Assembly: GCF_003477885.1 (NCBI RefSeq)
Contig: NZ_QUEE01000003.1
Span: forward strand, 248,001-312,000
Source: Lachnotalea sp. AF33-28
Lineage (GTDB): Bacteria > Bacillota > Clostridia > Lachnospirales > Lachnospiraceae
DNA length: 64,000 nucleotides
Direction: 5' to 3'
The position numbers and the translations under genes were made by a program. The notes beneath the pieces were generated by a model. The model was not told the origin of the DNA. It made no database searches and saw nothing but the letters and a program-made list of their open reading frames with translations. How positions within the stretch are numbered: the stretch's first letter is position 1; each line of letters opens with the position of its first letter. This document shows, in pieces, positions 32,952 through 42,221 of the stretch.

Positions 32952-34340
32952 CTACCCGACCAGTATCCTCTTCTCCGGCAGTTCACGGTTGTCTCCCTTT
33001 GTCTGCCGGCGCACTCCAAACGCGAGCACCATTGTGATCGGTCCGATTCTGCCTATATACATCGTCACGATAATGATCAGCTTACCCCAGAAGGTCAAAT
33101 CCGGAGTCAGGCCGCGGGAAAGCCCCACCGTGCCTATAGCCGTTACAACTTCAAAAATAGTATCCCTGAATTCGGCACCGTCAGTCAAAAGCAGCAGCAT
33201 GATATTGGTAAACACTACCAAAAGGCTGATGGTAAGCACCGCCAGTCCGGTCCGCACATTGTCCGCGGGCACACGCCGGCCAAACATTTCCGTATCCCGT
33301 TTTCCCTTGACAAAGCACATCACCGACATCAGGATCATTGCGACCGTCGTGGTCTTCACGCCGCCCGCGGTGCCTGCCGGGGAGCCTCCGACAAACATCA
33401 GGACCAGGGTCAGCAGGGTGGAAGAATCTTTCAGCTCACCCTGCGGTATCGTACAGAATCCTGCCGTCCTGGTGGTGACCGACTGAAACAGGGAAGCCAT
33501 AAGTTTGCTCCCTGTCCCCAGCTCCCCCAGCGTCTCCGGATTGTGATATTCAAAAATAAAATACAGCACTGCCGGCACAAAGATCAGCAGCAGTGTTACC
33601 GAAACGGCCAGTTTGGAGTGAAGCATCAGCCTGCTCCACATCTGCCGGGGCGCAATCTCCCCTGTTTTAGCATCCTTTCCCACGCGGATCAGATCCCACC
33701 ATACTGTGAATCCGATGCCGCCCGATACGATCAGAAACATCGTGGTCAGGTTCACGATGGGGTTGCTCACATACGGCACGAAGCTGTCCGTTCCGATCAG
33801 ATCGATGCCCGCGTTGCAGAAGGCGGAAACCGAATGGAATACGGAATAGAATACCCCTCTCAAAAAGCCGTATTGAGGCACAAAAACAAAAGCGAAGCAG
33901 ACGGCCCCTGCCGTTTCCACAATAAAAGTGCCCTTCACGATCCTTATGATCATCTTTACCATGCCCGCCAGGGTATCCAGGTTATATGCCTCCTGAATGA
34001 GCATCCGCTCTTTCAGCGTGATTCTTTTGCCGATGGCGATCAGCAGCATGGTCATGATCGCTACCACGCCGAGTCCCCCCAGCTGGATCAGGATCAGGAT
34101 CACAACCTTTCCGAACAGGCTCCAGTGCAGATATACCGGCACCGTCACGAGGCCGGTCACACACACGCTGGTGGCCGACATAAACAGCGAATCAATGAAC
34201 GGCGTCACCGTACCGTCCGCCGATGAAATCGGCAGCATCAGCAGCAGCGCCCCCACGAGGATCGGGCACAAAAAACCCAGAGCGATCATCTGGGTTTTGG
34301 TGAATTTTAGTTTTTCAAGCAATGCCAGCAGCTTTTTCAT
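32952..34340 (-). CDS. ktrB: Potassium uptake pore protein KtrB/TrkH family
   Basis: 462 residues with the four-fold M1-P-M2 repeat of Trk/Ktr/HKT transporters. Selectivity-filter glycines are visible in SVCVTGLVTV, SAFCNAGIDL, TTRTAGFCTI and AIGTVGLSRG. The start at 34340 follows the apt stop codon at once, so the two are coupled. It should import K+ (usually Na+-driven) and be gated by the KtrA subunit encoded next. Control by c-di-AMP is family knowledge, not shown here. Confidence 0.94.
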   Translation of the reverse strand: MKKLLALLEKLKFTKTQMIALGFLCPILVGALLLMLPISSADGTVTPFIDSLFMSATSVCVTGLVTVPVYLHWSLFGKVVILILIQLGGLGVVAIMTMLLIAIGKRITLKERMLIQEAYNLDTLAGMVKMIIRIVKGTFIVETAGAVCFAFVFVPQYGFLRGVFYSVFHSVSAFCNAGIDLIGTDSFVPYVSNPIVNLTTMFLIVSGGIGFTVWWDLIRVGKDAKTGEIAPRQMWSRLMLHSKLAVSVTLLLIFVPAVLYFIFEYHNPETLGELGTGSKLMASLFQSVTTRTAGFCTIPQGELKDSSTLLTLVLMFVGGSPAGTAGGVKTTTVAMILMSVMCFVKGKRDTEMFGRRVPADNVRTGLAVLTISLLVVFTNIMLLLLTDGAEFRDTIFEVVTAIGTVGLSRGLTPDLTFWGKLIIIVTMYIGRIGPITMVLAFGVRRQTKGDNRELPEKRILVG

Positions 34341-34341
34341 G

Positions 34342-34866
34342 TCACTTACCTTCGTATACAATTACGCTCCCAACATCATATTTTTGAAGTTTGTCACGGC
34401 CCCTAAGACCGGCCAGTTCCATCAGGAAACAGATCTTAACCACCTCGCCGCCAAGGCTCTCCACCAGCTTGGTAATCGCCTCGATCGTGCCGCCGGTAGC
34501 GATCAGATCATCGATGATCACAACCTTCTGCCCCGGTTTTATAGAATCTTTATGCATCTCAATCACTGCGCTGCCATATTCCAGGTCATATTCCATCTCC
34601 ACGGTTTCACAGGGCAGCTTTCCCTTTTTCCTGACGGGAATGAACGCTTTATGCAGATTATATGCGATCGGAACACCGAAAATGAAGCCGCGGGATTCCG
34701 GGCCAACCACCACGTCAAACTCCACTCCATGAAGCAGCTCCTGGATGCCGTCCACAGCCAGCCTAAGGCCGTCCGCATCCTGCAGCACGCTGGTGACATC
34801 TCTGAAGATAATTCCAGGCTCCGGAAAATCCGGTATACTTCTCACATATTCTTCTAACCTCTTCAT
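34342..34866 (-). CDS. apt: Adenine phosphoribosyltransferase
   Basis: 174 residues, the standard size, with PGIIFRDVTSVLQD near residue 17, PESRGFIFG (56-64) and the PRPP motif VVIIDDLIATGGT (about 115-127). It salvages adenine to AMP. The RBS is GGAGG and a TATAAT promoter lies at 34910. In Firmicutes apt often lies near relA or recJ; here recJ is 2.6 kb upstream and the potassium genes follow. Confidence 0.95.
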   Translation of the reverse strand: MKRLEEYVRSIPDFPEPGIIFRDVTSVLQDADGLRLAVDGIQELLHGVEFDVVVGPESRGFIFGVPIAYNLHKAFIPVRKKGKLPCETVEMEYDLEYGSAVIEMHKDSIKPGQKVVIIDDLIATGGTIEAITKLVESLGGEVVKICFLMELAGLRGRDKLQKYDVGSVIVYEGK

Positions 34867-34909
34867 AACAAACCTCCATTAGTAAGTGGTATTCCCACAA
34901 TAGATTCTA

Positions 34910-34938
34910 ATTATATACCGCTTTGAGACCGTATGCAA
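34910..34938 (-). promoter_or_regulatory. Promoter of the apt-ktr operon
   Basis: TTGCAT and a perfect TATAAT, 17 bases apart, on the minus strand about 44 bases before the apt start. Confidence 0.7.
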
Positions 34939-34972
34939 GCGGGTTTCCTGTTTTTAGCGGGTTTTTAACGCC

Positions 34973-35809
34973 TTACGCTTCCATCCACATTTTATGCAGG
35001 TATTCGAAAGCAGCGCCTGCGGTATCGGGGGTAGTGTCCTCCATGGTAACGTGAATGTAAGGCTTATTGGCCTTCAGGTACTTCATGATCAGGCTGTAGT
35101 TGAGGCAGCCTGTGCCGGCGGGGCCGGAAAGAAGCTGCCCGTTTTCCATGCAAAAATCCTTGGCGTGGACCACCATGATCTCCTTGCCGATGGTTTCGAA
35201 GGTATGGGAAATCAGCTCGTTCTGACGCTGCTCATTTTCGGGAGCCAGCATGTTTACAGGGTCGAAGATGATCTGGACGTTGGGGGATTTTAACGCGTCC
35301 AGCACGGTCCTCGCACGGTTCTCGTCGTACACGATATGTCTCCACACCGGCTCTATGGCGATGACCACTCCCATCTTCTCGGCGTACTCCGCCACCGGTC
35401 TGAAATTCGTGATAAAGGTCTGCAGGGCCTCCTCGCTGTGGCAGGCTTCTTCATAGCGGTACTCGGTATTGGGGGCTCCTGTCTCGGTTCCCACCACACC
35501 TGCGCCAAGCCATGCTGCAAAGCGGATGCAGTCCAAATATTCCTGCTGGATCGCCTGAAGCTGAACGGGGTCCGGATTGGCCAGATTTAAGTAGCAGCCG
35601 AACACCGCCACATCCAGATGATATTTTGCAAGCAGCTCCTTTAGATACATGGCCAGTCCCGGCGTTAGTCCTGCCGCCGTGATGCCGTACTCGCGGTACA
35701 GCACAAAATTGGCCAGATGGATACAGCGGTATCCCTTTCTCTCCGCCAGTGCCAGCCTCTCTTCCAGTGATCTTGCCTCCATGTCGTGAAATCTGATTCC
35801 TGCTTTCAT
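34973..35809 (-). CDS. Sugar phosphate isomerase/epimerase (AP-endonuclease-2-like TIM barrel)
   Basis: 278 residues of the xylose-isomerase-like TIM barrel family: EARSLEERLALAERKGYRCIHL, GTETGAPN (about 119-126), IAIEPVWRH (about 155-163) and VVHAKDF (about 224), with metal-binding acidic and His residues at strand ends. AGAGGA precedes the ATG at 35809. It follows a GH28 pectinase-type gene by 70 bases, suggesting use of a pectin- or uronate-derived sugar. The exact substrate cannot be predicted. Confidence 0.85.
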   Translation of the reverse strand: MKAGIRFHDMEARSLEERLALAERKGYRCIHLANFVLYREYGITAAGLTPGLAMYLKELLAKYHLDVAVFGCYLNLANPDPVQLQAIQQEYLDCIRFAAWLGAGVVGTETGAPNTEYRYEEACHSEEALQTFITNFRPVAEYAEKMGVVIAIEPVWRHIVYDENRARTVLDALKSPNVQIIFDPVNMLAPENEQRQNELISHTFETIGKEIMVVHAKDFCMENGQLLSGPAGTGCLNYSLIMKYLKANKPYIHVTMEDTTPDTAGAAFEYLHKMWMEA

Positions 35810-35879
35810 ATACTGTCCTCTCTTTCCGCCAGGCATCGTTCTGCCCGATCTGAATAATTTGTTACTATGTGCGCAAACG

Positions 35880-37442
35880 TCAGTCTCCGTCCGTGAGCAC
35901 TATGTCTTCCACATCTTCAATATCAAAGGCTTTGCCTTCCTGTCCGCTGATCCGCACATCCTTTAGCACCGCCCGCTTCGCGTTGCGGATAAACAGGCCC
36001 TTTCTGCTGCACTCTTCTATGCCGTCCATCATGGCGGGAAGAGCGGGAACCGCGTTGTCCGCAAAGGAAATCCGCACATGTTCCATGCGGATGCTCTCAA
36101 TCTTCTGCTCCGGCAGGCCGTAGAAAAAGCCGGCCGCCGCGTGGCAGCCCTCACATCGGATATTTCTGAAGCAGAGTTCTCCCACATAAGGCGTGCGTTC
36201 ATCCACGGGCAGGCACTCCTTTGTGCTCACGTAGGGCGTATGCCCATCCGGATCGCAGTAATAAAAAGCGTTCAGCACCAGCGGGGTCACAACGCCTTCC
36301 ATGCGGATGTTCTCAAACAGGATTTCCCGGATCATGGCATCTTTTCCGCGGCCCCGGCGGGTCTTGATACGCAGCCCCCGGTCCGTGTCGGTAAACAGGC
36401 AGCGGTGTACATGCAGTCCGCAAATGCCGCCGGCCATCTCGCTGCCCAGGGTGACGCTTCCGTGCCCGTCCCTCATGCAGCACTGCCGGATTTCTATATT
36501 TTCAGAAGGTGTTTTGTAACGCGTTCCCATATAGAGCTTGCCGGATTTGACGGCGATACAGTCATCTCCCACGCTGAAATAAACGCCAGCGATCTCCACA
36601 TTCCTGCAGGACTCAGGGTCCAATCCGTCCGTGTTGGGGGATACCTTCGGATTCTTGATCTTCAGGTTCAGGAATTTCAGGTTTTCCGAAAAATACGGGT
36701 GTATCGTCCAGCTGGGGCTGTTTTTCACCGTAATTCCTTCCATTATGACATTGCTGCAGCGGTTTAAAAATACGGTTCTGGGCCTTGCAGCCCCCTGTTT
36801 GGCTTTGGGGTTCTTCCACCAGTTCCCATGATCCGCCCTGCCGTCTATGGTCCCCTCCCCATATATTACAACATTTTCTATCCCAACGCCAGTGATGATT
36901 GCCGCATACATGTCCTTCGGATCCCCTTCCCAGGTCCCCAGATTGTATTCCTCTTTTGAATCCGTGCAGGGAATGCTCCCCTTAAGGACCGGAAATTGCT
37001 CACGGCCGGTCAACGCGGCCAGCACGGCTCCACGGGCCAGCTCCAGCCGTATCCCGCTCTTTAAAAACAGAGGCCCTGTCAGATAGGTCCCCGCGGGAAC
37101 CAGCACACGTCCGTACTCCGGACAGCACAGGATGGCCGCCTGCAGAAATGCCGTATCCTCGGAAGTGCCGCTGCCGGACGCCCCGAAATCCAGCACGTTC
37201 ACCGTAGCCGTCTCTTTTTCCGTATGAAATCCGACAGACGCACTGACACCGCCGCCGGATACGCTGACGGTATAGTCGGAATCGGGCATAAGCCCGTAGA
37301 GAGACTGCACGGTGCGCGTGCCGCAATCCTCAGATACGCCGTTCAGGCTAACCTCATAATGCTCCTGAGACTCATATATATTTCCGTCCTCTATCTCAAA
37401 GGTGACGGACCGTGAAGTGCATGTGAGTATTTTTAAATTCAT
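35880..37442 (-). CDS. Glycoside hydrolase family 28 (polygalacturonase-type)
   Basis: 520 residues: a fibronectin-like N-terminal segment (1-80), then a right-handed beta helix with all GH28 active-site motifs: NTDG (270-273), GDDC (292-295), GHG (326-328) and RIK (358-360). No signal peptide, so it should act inside the cell on imported oligogalacturonides or related glycans. The ATG at 37442 follows GGGGGG. R1 copy f lies directly upstream of the RBS. Paired with a TIM-barrel epimerase downstream. Confidence 0.92.
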   Translation of the reverse strand: MNLKILTCTSRSVTFEIEDGNIYESQEHYEVSLNGVSEDCGTRTVQSLYGLMPDSDYTVSVSGGGVSASVGFHTEKETATVNVLDFGASGSGTSEDTAFLQAAILCCPEYGRVLVPAGTYLTGPLFLKSGIRLELARGAVLAALTGREQFPVLKGSIPCTDSKEEYNLGTWEGDPKDMYAAIITGVGIENVVIYGEGTIDGRADHGNWWKNPKAKQGAARPRTVFLNRCSNVIMEGITVKNSPSWTIHPYFSENLKFLNLKIKNPKVSPNTDGLDPESCRNVEIAGVYFSVGDDCIAVKSGKLYMGTRYKTPSENIEIRQCCMRDGHGSVTLGSEMAGGICGLHVHRCLFTDTDRGLRIKTRRGRGKDAMIREILFENIRMEGVVTPLVLNAFYYCDPDGHTPYVSTKECLPVDERTPYVGELCFRNIRCEGCHAAAGFFYGLPEQKIESIRMEHVRISFADNAVPALPAMMDGIEECSRKGLFIRNAKRAVLKDVRISGQEGKAFDIEDVEDIVLTDGD

Positions 37443-37460
37443 GCCGCTGCCCCCCTTTCC

Positions 37461-37509
37461 TGTCACCAGCCGAAGGCTGATGACCTACGCACACTTCAGT
37501 GTGCTTCCT
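37461..37509 (-). repeat. R1 two-hairpin repeat, copy f (best conserved)
   Basis: Reads on the minus strand: GGAAGCACACTGAAGTGTGC, then GTAGGTCATCA, then a TCATCAGCC-TTC-GGCTGGTGA hairpin and CA. It lies between the recJ stop and the GH28 RBS, ending about 19 bases before the GH28 start codon. Confidence 0.9.
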
Positions 37510-37519
37510 ATTTTCTAAT

Positions 37520-39262
37520 CTAATGAAACCGGCAGTCCTGGATCGTGATCTGAACCGTACGGTTTCCCATATAGTCATTGATGCCCGGATAATAAGTGGC
37601 GGACATGACAATGGGATTTTCAAGACCGTGCAGCGCCATATCCGCCGCGCTCTCCCCATATTTATTCTTAATGTTCTCCACAAATTCATCCCCGTCTCCG
37701 AACCACACCGCGCTCATGCTTGTCTGGGATGTGTCAGACAGCGTCATCTTCACCACATTCCGGTTCTTTCCCAACACGCTCAAACGGCGGACATGCAGGC
37801 CGCGGGCCGCGAACAGCGGTTTTTCATTTCCGTTCCCAAAAGGTTCCAGTTCCGCCAGTTCCCCAATCAGCTTCTCGTTGACATAGGCAAAGGGCAGCTC
37901 CGTATCGATCCATACCTTTTTGATAAAATCCTTTTCCGTAAGCTCTGCCTGTTCATTGATTCTGGTGCGGAAAGCGCCGATGTTCTGAATGGGCAGAGAG
38001 AGGCCGGCGGCCATGGGATGGCCTCCGAATTTGGAGAGTAAATCCGAGCAGCCAACCAGCCCCTCATACATGTGGTAGGCCTCGATGGACCGAGCCGATC
38101 CTTTCGCTCCTTCCAATGCCCTCGTCAGCACGATGGACGGTTTATGGTAGATTTCCTTGATCCTGCCGGCGATGATCCCCGCAATGCTCTCATGGCAGTC
38201 CGGCAGATAGACCACCAGCACCTTATCGTCCTTAAGCTCTGTCTCTTCTATCATGGCGCAGGCCTGCTTCACACCGGAAAGCGTCATGTCCTTTCTGGTA
38301 TCATTGAGGGCTTTCAGCTCGGCGGCTATGGAAGCCGCTTCTTCCTCACTGCCGCTCATCAGCAGGCTTAGCGCCAGCCTGGCCGTATCCAGCCGTCCTC
38401 CCGCGTTCAGACAGGGGCCTATGATGAACCCCAGATGGTAGGATTTCAGATTTTCCTTATGTATCTGCGTCTCTTCCATGAGATGGTTCAGACCCGGATT
38501 GGCGGTGTTTCTTAACAGCTTTAGCCCTTCCCTGACAATGATGCGGTTCTCACCTTTCAGCTCCATCACATCCGCCACCGTGGCAAGAGCGGCAAATTCC
38601 AGAAATTTCTCATATTGTTCCCGGGGCTTTCCCGCTTTTTCATAGATGGCCTGGATCAGTTTATAGGCCACCGCCGCGCCGCAGAGGCCTTTAAAAGGAT
38701 AGCCGCAGTCCGCCTGCTTGGGATTCACCACCGCGTCCGCCTCCGGCGGCCCTGCCGGGGGGATATCATGGTGATCCGTGATGATGACGGCCATACCGTT
38801 TGCTCTGGCAAACGCGACCTGCTCGGCGGCGGATATGCCGTTGTCGCAGGTGATGATCGTGTCCGTTCCATCCTCCAGGGCGCGGCTGATGATATCGATA
38901 TTGATGCCGTATCCGTCCCTGATCCGGTCCGGAATCGCGAAGTCCACCGATGCTCCCAGCGCGGACAGACCCATGACCAGTATGTAGGTGGAGTTCACTC
39001 CGTCGGCATCATAATCGCCCACCACCCGTATCTTCCTGTTCTGTTCTATCTTGGAAAGGATCAGATCCCTCGCCTTCTCCATATCCTTCATCAAAAGCGG
39101 AGGATTAAGATCCTCTTTGCTTCCGTACAAATACTGCCGGATCTCCTCATCGCCCGTCACATCCCGGTTGCGTATGATGCGCGCGGTGATGGGGCTGATG
39201 TGATATTTCGCAGCGATCCCGTTAAAATCCGCTTTTTTTGCATAGATCATCCATTGATCCAT
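37520..39262 (-). CDS. recJ: Single-stranded-DNA-specific exonuclease RecJ
   Basis: 580 residues with the DHH-family metal motifs: DYDADG (83-88), CDNG (139-142) and TDHH (162-165), followed by the DHHA1 domain containing GGHPMAAGL and an OB-fold (about 460-580). It degrades single-stranded DNA 5' to 3' in recombination and mismatch repair. The ATG at 39262 has GGAG seven bases upstream; an ATG four codons earlier lacks one. The gene-free DNA upstream is packed with hairpin repeats (R6). Confidence 0.95.
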   Translation of the reverse strand: MDQWMIYAKKADFNGIAAKYHISPITARIIRNRDVTGDEEIRQYLYGSKEDLNPPLLMKDMEKARDLILSKIEQNRKIRVVGDYDADGVNSTYILVMGLSALGASVDFAIPDRIRDGYGINIDIISRALEDGTDTIITCDNGISAAEQVAFARANGMAVIITDHHDIPPAGPPEADAVVNPKQADCGYPFKGLCGAAVAYKLIQAIYEKAGKPREQYEKFLEFAALATVADVMELKGENRIIVREGLKLLRNTANPGLNHLMEETQIHKENLKSYHLGFIIGPCLNAGGRLDTARLALSLLMSGSEEEAASIAAELKALNDTRKDMTLSGVKQACAMIEETELKDDKVLVVYLPDCHESIAGIIAGRIKEIYHKPSIVLTRALEGAKGSARSIEAYHMYEGLVGCSDLLSKFGGHPMAAGLSLPIQNIGAFRTRINEQAELTEKDFIKKVWIDTELPFAYVNEKLIGELAELEPFGNGNEKPLFAARGLHVRRLSVLGKNRNVVKMTLSDTSQTSMSAVWFGDGDEFVENIKNKYGESAADMALHGLENPIVMSATYYPGINDYMGNRTVQITIQDCRFH

Positions 39263-39304
39263 ATATTTCTCCATTCTGTACTTTATGTTTATCCTAACAC
39301 TATT

Positions 39305-39565
39305 GAATGATAGAAAGTCCCGCTGGCAGTGGGCCGCTTCAGCGGCATAATACCTTCCCGCCACAGTGCGATCCTAAGCGGAACGTTTTATATTTCATAG
39401 GATGTACTTTCCTAGTGAAATAAATAAGAATCCCGCTCGCGGGATTCTCCGCCTGCGGCGGGTCGCTTCTGTGACATCATTCCATTCCGCCGCAGTGCGT
39501 TCCTGCCCGGAGGGCTTTTTTATTACATAGGAGAGTTCAGAGAACTTTCCTATGTAATAAAAAAC
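39305..39565. repeat. R6 tandem hairpin repeat, two copies
   Basis: Two adjacent related units (about 39312-39425 and 39430-39565) share CCCGC, GCCGCAGTGCG-TCCT and a terminal hairpin around CATAGGA/TCCTAT. In the second unit the hairpin is 17 bp and perfect (39516-39532 with 39548-39564), with a further AGTTC/GAACT pairing in its loop. A fragment with CCTAAGCGGAAC also occurs near 23750. These units fill the region between recJ and the DUF1015 terminator. Confidence 0.75.
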
Positions 39566-39605
39566 AGACTCCCCGCGGTATAGTATACCACTGTATGGAG
39601 TCTGT
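39564..39605 (-). terminator. Terminator of the serC-serA-DUF1015 operon
   Basis: On the minus strand ACAGACTCC pairs with GGAGTCTGT and is followed directly by TTTTTATTA. The T-tract is part of the R6 hairpin, so repeat and terminator overlap. Confidence 0.75.
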
Positions 39606-39636
39606 CGAAACCATTTTTTTCAGCTGCTATATGCAC

Positions 39637-39791
39637 GGTAACCATTCAGGCGGCGGGATAGCTGCCGCAAAGACAGGCGTTCAGCTTGTCTATAAGCCTG
39701 TTTTTGCAGCATTTTTCGCATCGAACCGGCATCCGATGCTTCTTGGCCGGCTTTGCGGTCAAAAAGATGCGCCGTCAGAACTGTCTGTTAC
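39637..39791. repeat. R3 MITE-like element, copy 2, abutting a stop codon
   Basis: Homologous to R3 copy 1 in the opposite orientation: the ends GTAACCATTCAGGCGGC and GCCGTCAGAACTGT, plus the inner GCATCGGATG/CATCCGATGC and AGCCTGTTTTTGCA segments. Its right end overlaps the DUF1015 stop (39788-39790), so the insertion may have set the protein's C-terminus. Confidence 0.85.
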
Positions 39792-41023
39792 AATGTATGT
39801 ATAAACAGCCCGCTTCGAAGCTTGGGTTCAAACCAAGTGGATTTAGGCGGCATCAGCAGGCCCGCATCCGCCACGGAAAAGAGCTCCGCGATGGAAGTGG
39901 GGTACATGGAGAACGCCGCTTTCATATCCTCTCCTACCCTGCGCTCCAGCTCACCGAGGCCGCGTATGCCGCCTATAAAGTCGATGCGCTTATCTACCCT
40001 CGGATCCTCTATGCCCAGAATCGGGCCCAGCAGATGGTTCTGCAGGATGGAAACGTCCAGCCCCTCCACCGGGTCACGGCTTAATATCCCGTCTCCGGCG
40101 GTCAGGCGGTACCAGTTATTGGACAGATAAAGCCCGAACTCCGCCTTATTTGCGGGCTGGTACGGAACCGCTCCCAGCTTTTCCACCGTAAATTTCTCTC
40201 CGACCGCAGCTAAAAACTCTTCTTCTGTCAATCCGTTCAAATCTTTTACCACGCGGTTATAGGGCATGATCATCAGCTGGTCATCCGGAAACAGCACAGA
40301 CAGAAAATAATTAAACGGTTCACTGCCGTCATATCCGGGATGCTGCTCACGCCTCATCACCGCCACCTTCACGGCTGATGCCGCGCGGTGATGCCCATCC
40401 GCAATGTAGGTATTCGGCACCTGTTCAAACTCGCGCTCCAGATCCCGGACCGTATTGGAATCACTGATTCTCCAGACTGCATGGCGCACCCCGTCCTCCG
40501 AGGTGAAGTCATAGAGCGGGGCCTTCATTTTGGCTTCCGCGATCAGATCGTTGATTCCCTTCCTGGAACGGTAGGCAAGAAATATGGGACCGGTCTGCGC
40601 GTCGCAGGCATCCACATGGCGTATGCGGTCCAGCTCCTTGTCGGCCCTGGTGTTCTCATGTTTGCGTATGATCTGGTTTAAGTAATCGTCCACCGAAGAA
40701 CAAGCGGCGATGCCGGTCTGGACTCTGCCGTTCATAGTCAGCTCATATATATAATAGCAGCTGTCCGCATCCTTTACAAAGGTGCCGTCGGCCATCCTCG
40801 CATCCAGGAGCTGTCTGGCCCTGTCATATACACAATCGGCATAGATGTCCACGCTTTCATCAAACTGCGTCTCGGGCCTGTCAATATTTAAAAAAGAAAG
40901 AGGGTGGCCTGCCACAGCCTGGCAGGCCTCCTTCCTGTTATAGACATCATACGGCAGCGCCGCCACCTGATCCGCCACAGAAACAGCGGGCCTCACGCAG
41001 CAAAATGGTTTTACAATCGCCAT
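39788..41023 (-). CDS. DUF1015 family protein
   Basis: 411 residues, full length for DUF1015, with PYDVYN near residue 25, HENTRADKELDR (about 140), DGHHRAASA (about 208-216) and FNYFLSVLFPDDQL. The conserved His/Asp residues suggest an enzyme, but no reaction is established to my knowledge. It starts nine bases after serA, and this serC-serA-DUF1015 order is common in clostridia, pointing to serine metabolism. AGGAGG precedes the ATG. The last residues end inside an R3 repeat. Confidence 0.9.
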   Translation of the reverse strand: MAIVKPFCCVRPAVSVADQVAALPYDVYNRKEACQAVAGHPLSFLNIDRPETQFDESVDIYADCVYDRARQLLDARMADGTFVKDADSCYYIYELTMNGRVQTGIAACSSVDDYLNQIIRKHENTRADKELDRIRHVDACDAQTGPIFLAYRSRKGINDLIAEAKMKAPLYDFTSEDGVRHAVWRISDSNTVRDLEREFEQVPNTYIADGHHRAASAVKVAVMRREQHPGYDGSEPFNYFLSVLFPDDQLMIMPYNRVVKDLNGLTEEEFLAAVGEKFTVEKLGAVPYQPANKAEFGLYLSNNWYRLTAGDGILSRDPVEGLDVSILQNHLLGPILGIEDPRVDKRIDFIGGIRGLGELERRVGEDMKAAFSMYPTSIAELFSVADAGLLMPPKSTWFEPKLRSGLFIHTL

Positions 41024-41032
41024 TGCAGCCTC

Positions 41033-42193
41033 CTATTTGATCACTCTGATTTTAAATACGCCCTGTATCGCCATCAGCTTATCCAGAACTGCATCTGTAA
41101 CGTCGCCTTCCACATCCATCAGCGTATATGCCAGGTCACCCTTGCTCTGATTGGTCATGGACGGGATATTGATGCCGGCCTCCGCTAAAGTGGACGCGAA
41201 CTGGCCGATCATGTTGGGCACATTTCTGTTAAATATGGCCAGACGGGTACCGCTGCGGTCTCCCAGATCGCAGGCGGGATAATTCACGGAATTCTTAATG
41301 TTTCCGTTTTCCAGATAATCCATCAGCTCCTGCACCGCCATTACCGCGCAGTTATCCTCGGATTCCTCCGTAGACGCGCCCAGATGCGGCAGCACAAGCA
41401 CATTCTTCATATGAACTGACTTGGGATTCGGGAAATCGGTCACATACTTCTTCACCTTGCCGCTCTCCAGCGCCCTGCACATGGCATCTTCATCCACCAG
41501 CACATCTCTGGCGAAGTTCAATACCACCACGCCGTCCTTCATCTTAGACAGAGCGTCCTCACTGATCATGCCCTTCGTGGATGGCAGAGCGGGCACATGG
41601 ATCGTGATAAAGTCGCAGTTCTCACAAATCGCGTCCAGGGACTCGATGTGGATGATGTGGCGTGACAGCTTCCATGCCGCGTCCACGGAAATATAAGGGT
41701 CATACCCATATACATCCATGCCCAGATTGATCGCGGTATTGGCCACCTGCACGCCGATGGCGCCCAGGCCGATCACTCCCAGCTTTTTGCCCTTGATCTC
41801 CCCGCCGGCAAAAGCCTTTTTAGCCTTTTCCACGTCTTTTACGATGTTTTCATCGTCTTTATTCGCTTCTACCCATTTGACGCCGCCAACCAGGTCTCTG
41901 GATGCCATCAGCATGCCGGCGATCACCAGCTCCTTTACGCCGTTGGCGTTAGCGCCGGGCGTGTTAAACACCACAATGCCCTTCTGCGCGCATTTGTCCA
42001 GCGGTATATTGTTGACGCCGGCGCCGGCTCTGGCGATCGCTTCCAGAGAATCGGGCAGCTCCAGCTCGTGAACGCTGGCGCTGCGCACCAGCGCGGCATC
42101 CGCCTCCGCAAAATTATCGGTCATTGTATAGTTGTCGGTCAGCAGCTTCGTGCCAACCTTCGCAATCGGATTCAGACAGTTAATCTTATACAT
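41033..42193 (-). CDS. serA: D-3-phosphoglycerate dehydrogenase
   Basis: 386 residues: a substrate-binding domain, an NAD-binding domain with GLGAIGVQVAN (about 145-155) and a C-terminal ACT domain (about 315-386) that in other SerA enzymes senses serine. It oxidises 3-phosphoglycerate, the first step of serine synthesis. The GGTGGG RBS is acceptable. It is in an operon with serC upstream and DUF1015 downstream; serB is not in the window. Confidence 0.95.
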   Translation of the reverse strand: MYKINCLNPIAKVGTKLLTDNYTMTDNFAEADAALVRSASVHELELPDSLEAIARAGAGVNNIPLDKCAQKGIVVFNTPGANANGVKELVIAGMLMASRDLVGGVKWVEANKDDENIVKDVEKAKKAFAGGEIKGKKLGVIGLGAIGVQVANTAINLGMDVYGYDPYISVDAAWKLSRHIIHIESLDAICENCDFITIHVPALPSTKGMISEDALSKMKDGVVVLNFARDVLVDEDAMCRALESGKVKKYVTDFPNPKSVHMKNVLVLPHLGASTEESEDNCAVMAVQELMDYLENGNIKNSVNYPACDLGDRSGTRLAIFNRNVPNMIGQFASTLAEAGINIPSMTNQSKGDLAYTLMDVEGDVTDAVLDKLMAIQGVFKIRVIK

Positions 42194-42221
42194 CGCTCAT
42201 ACCCACCATTCTGTTTTTTTG

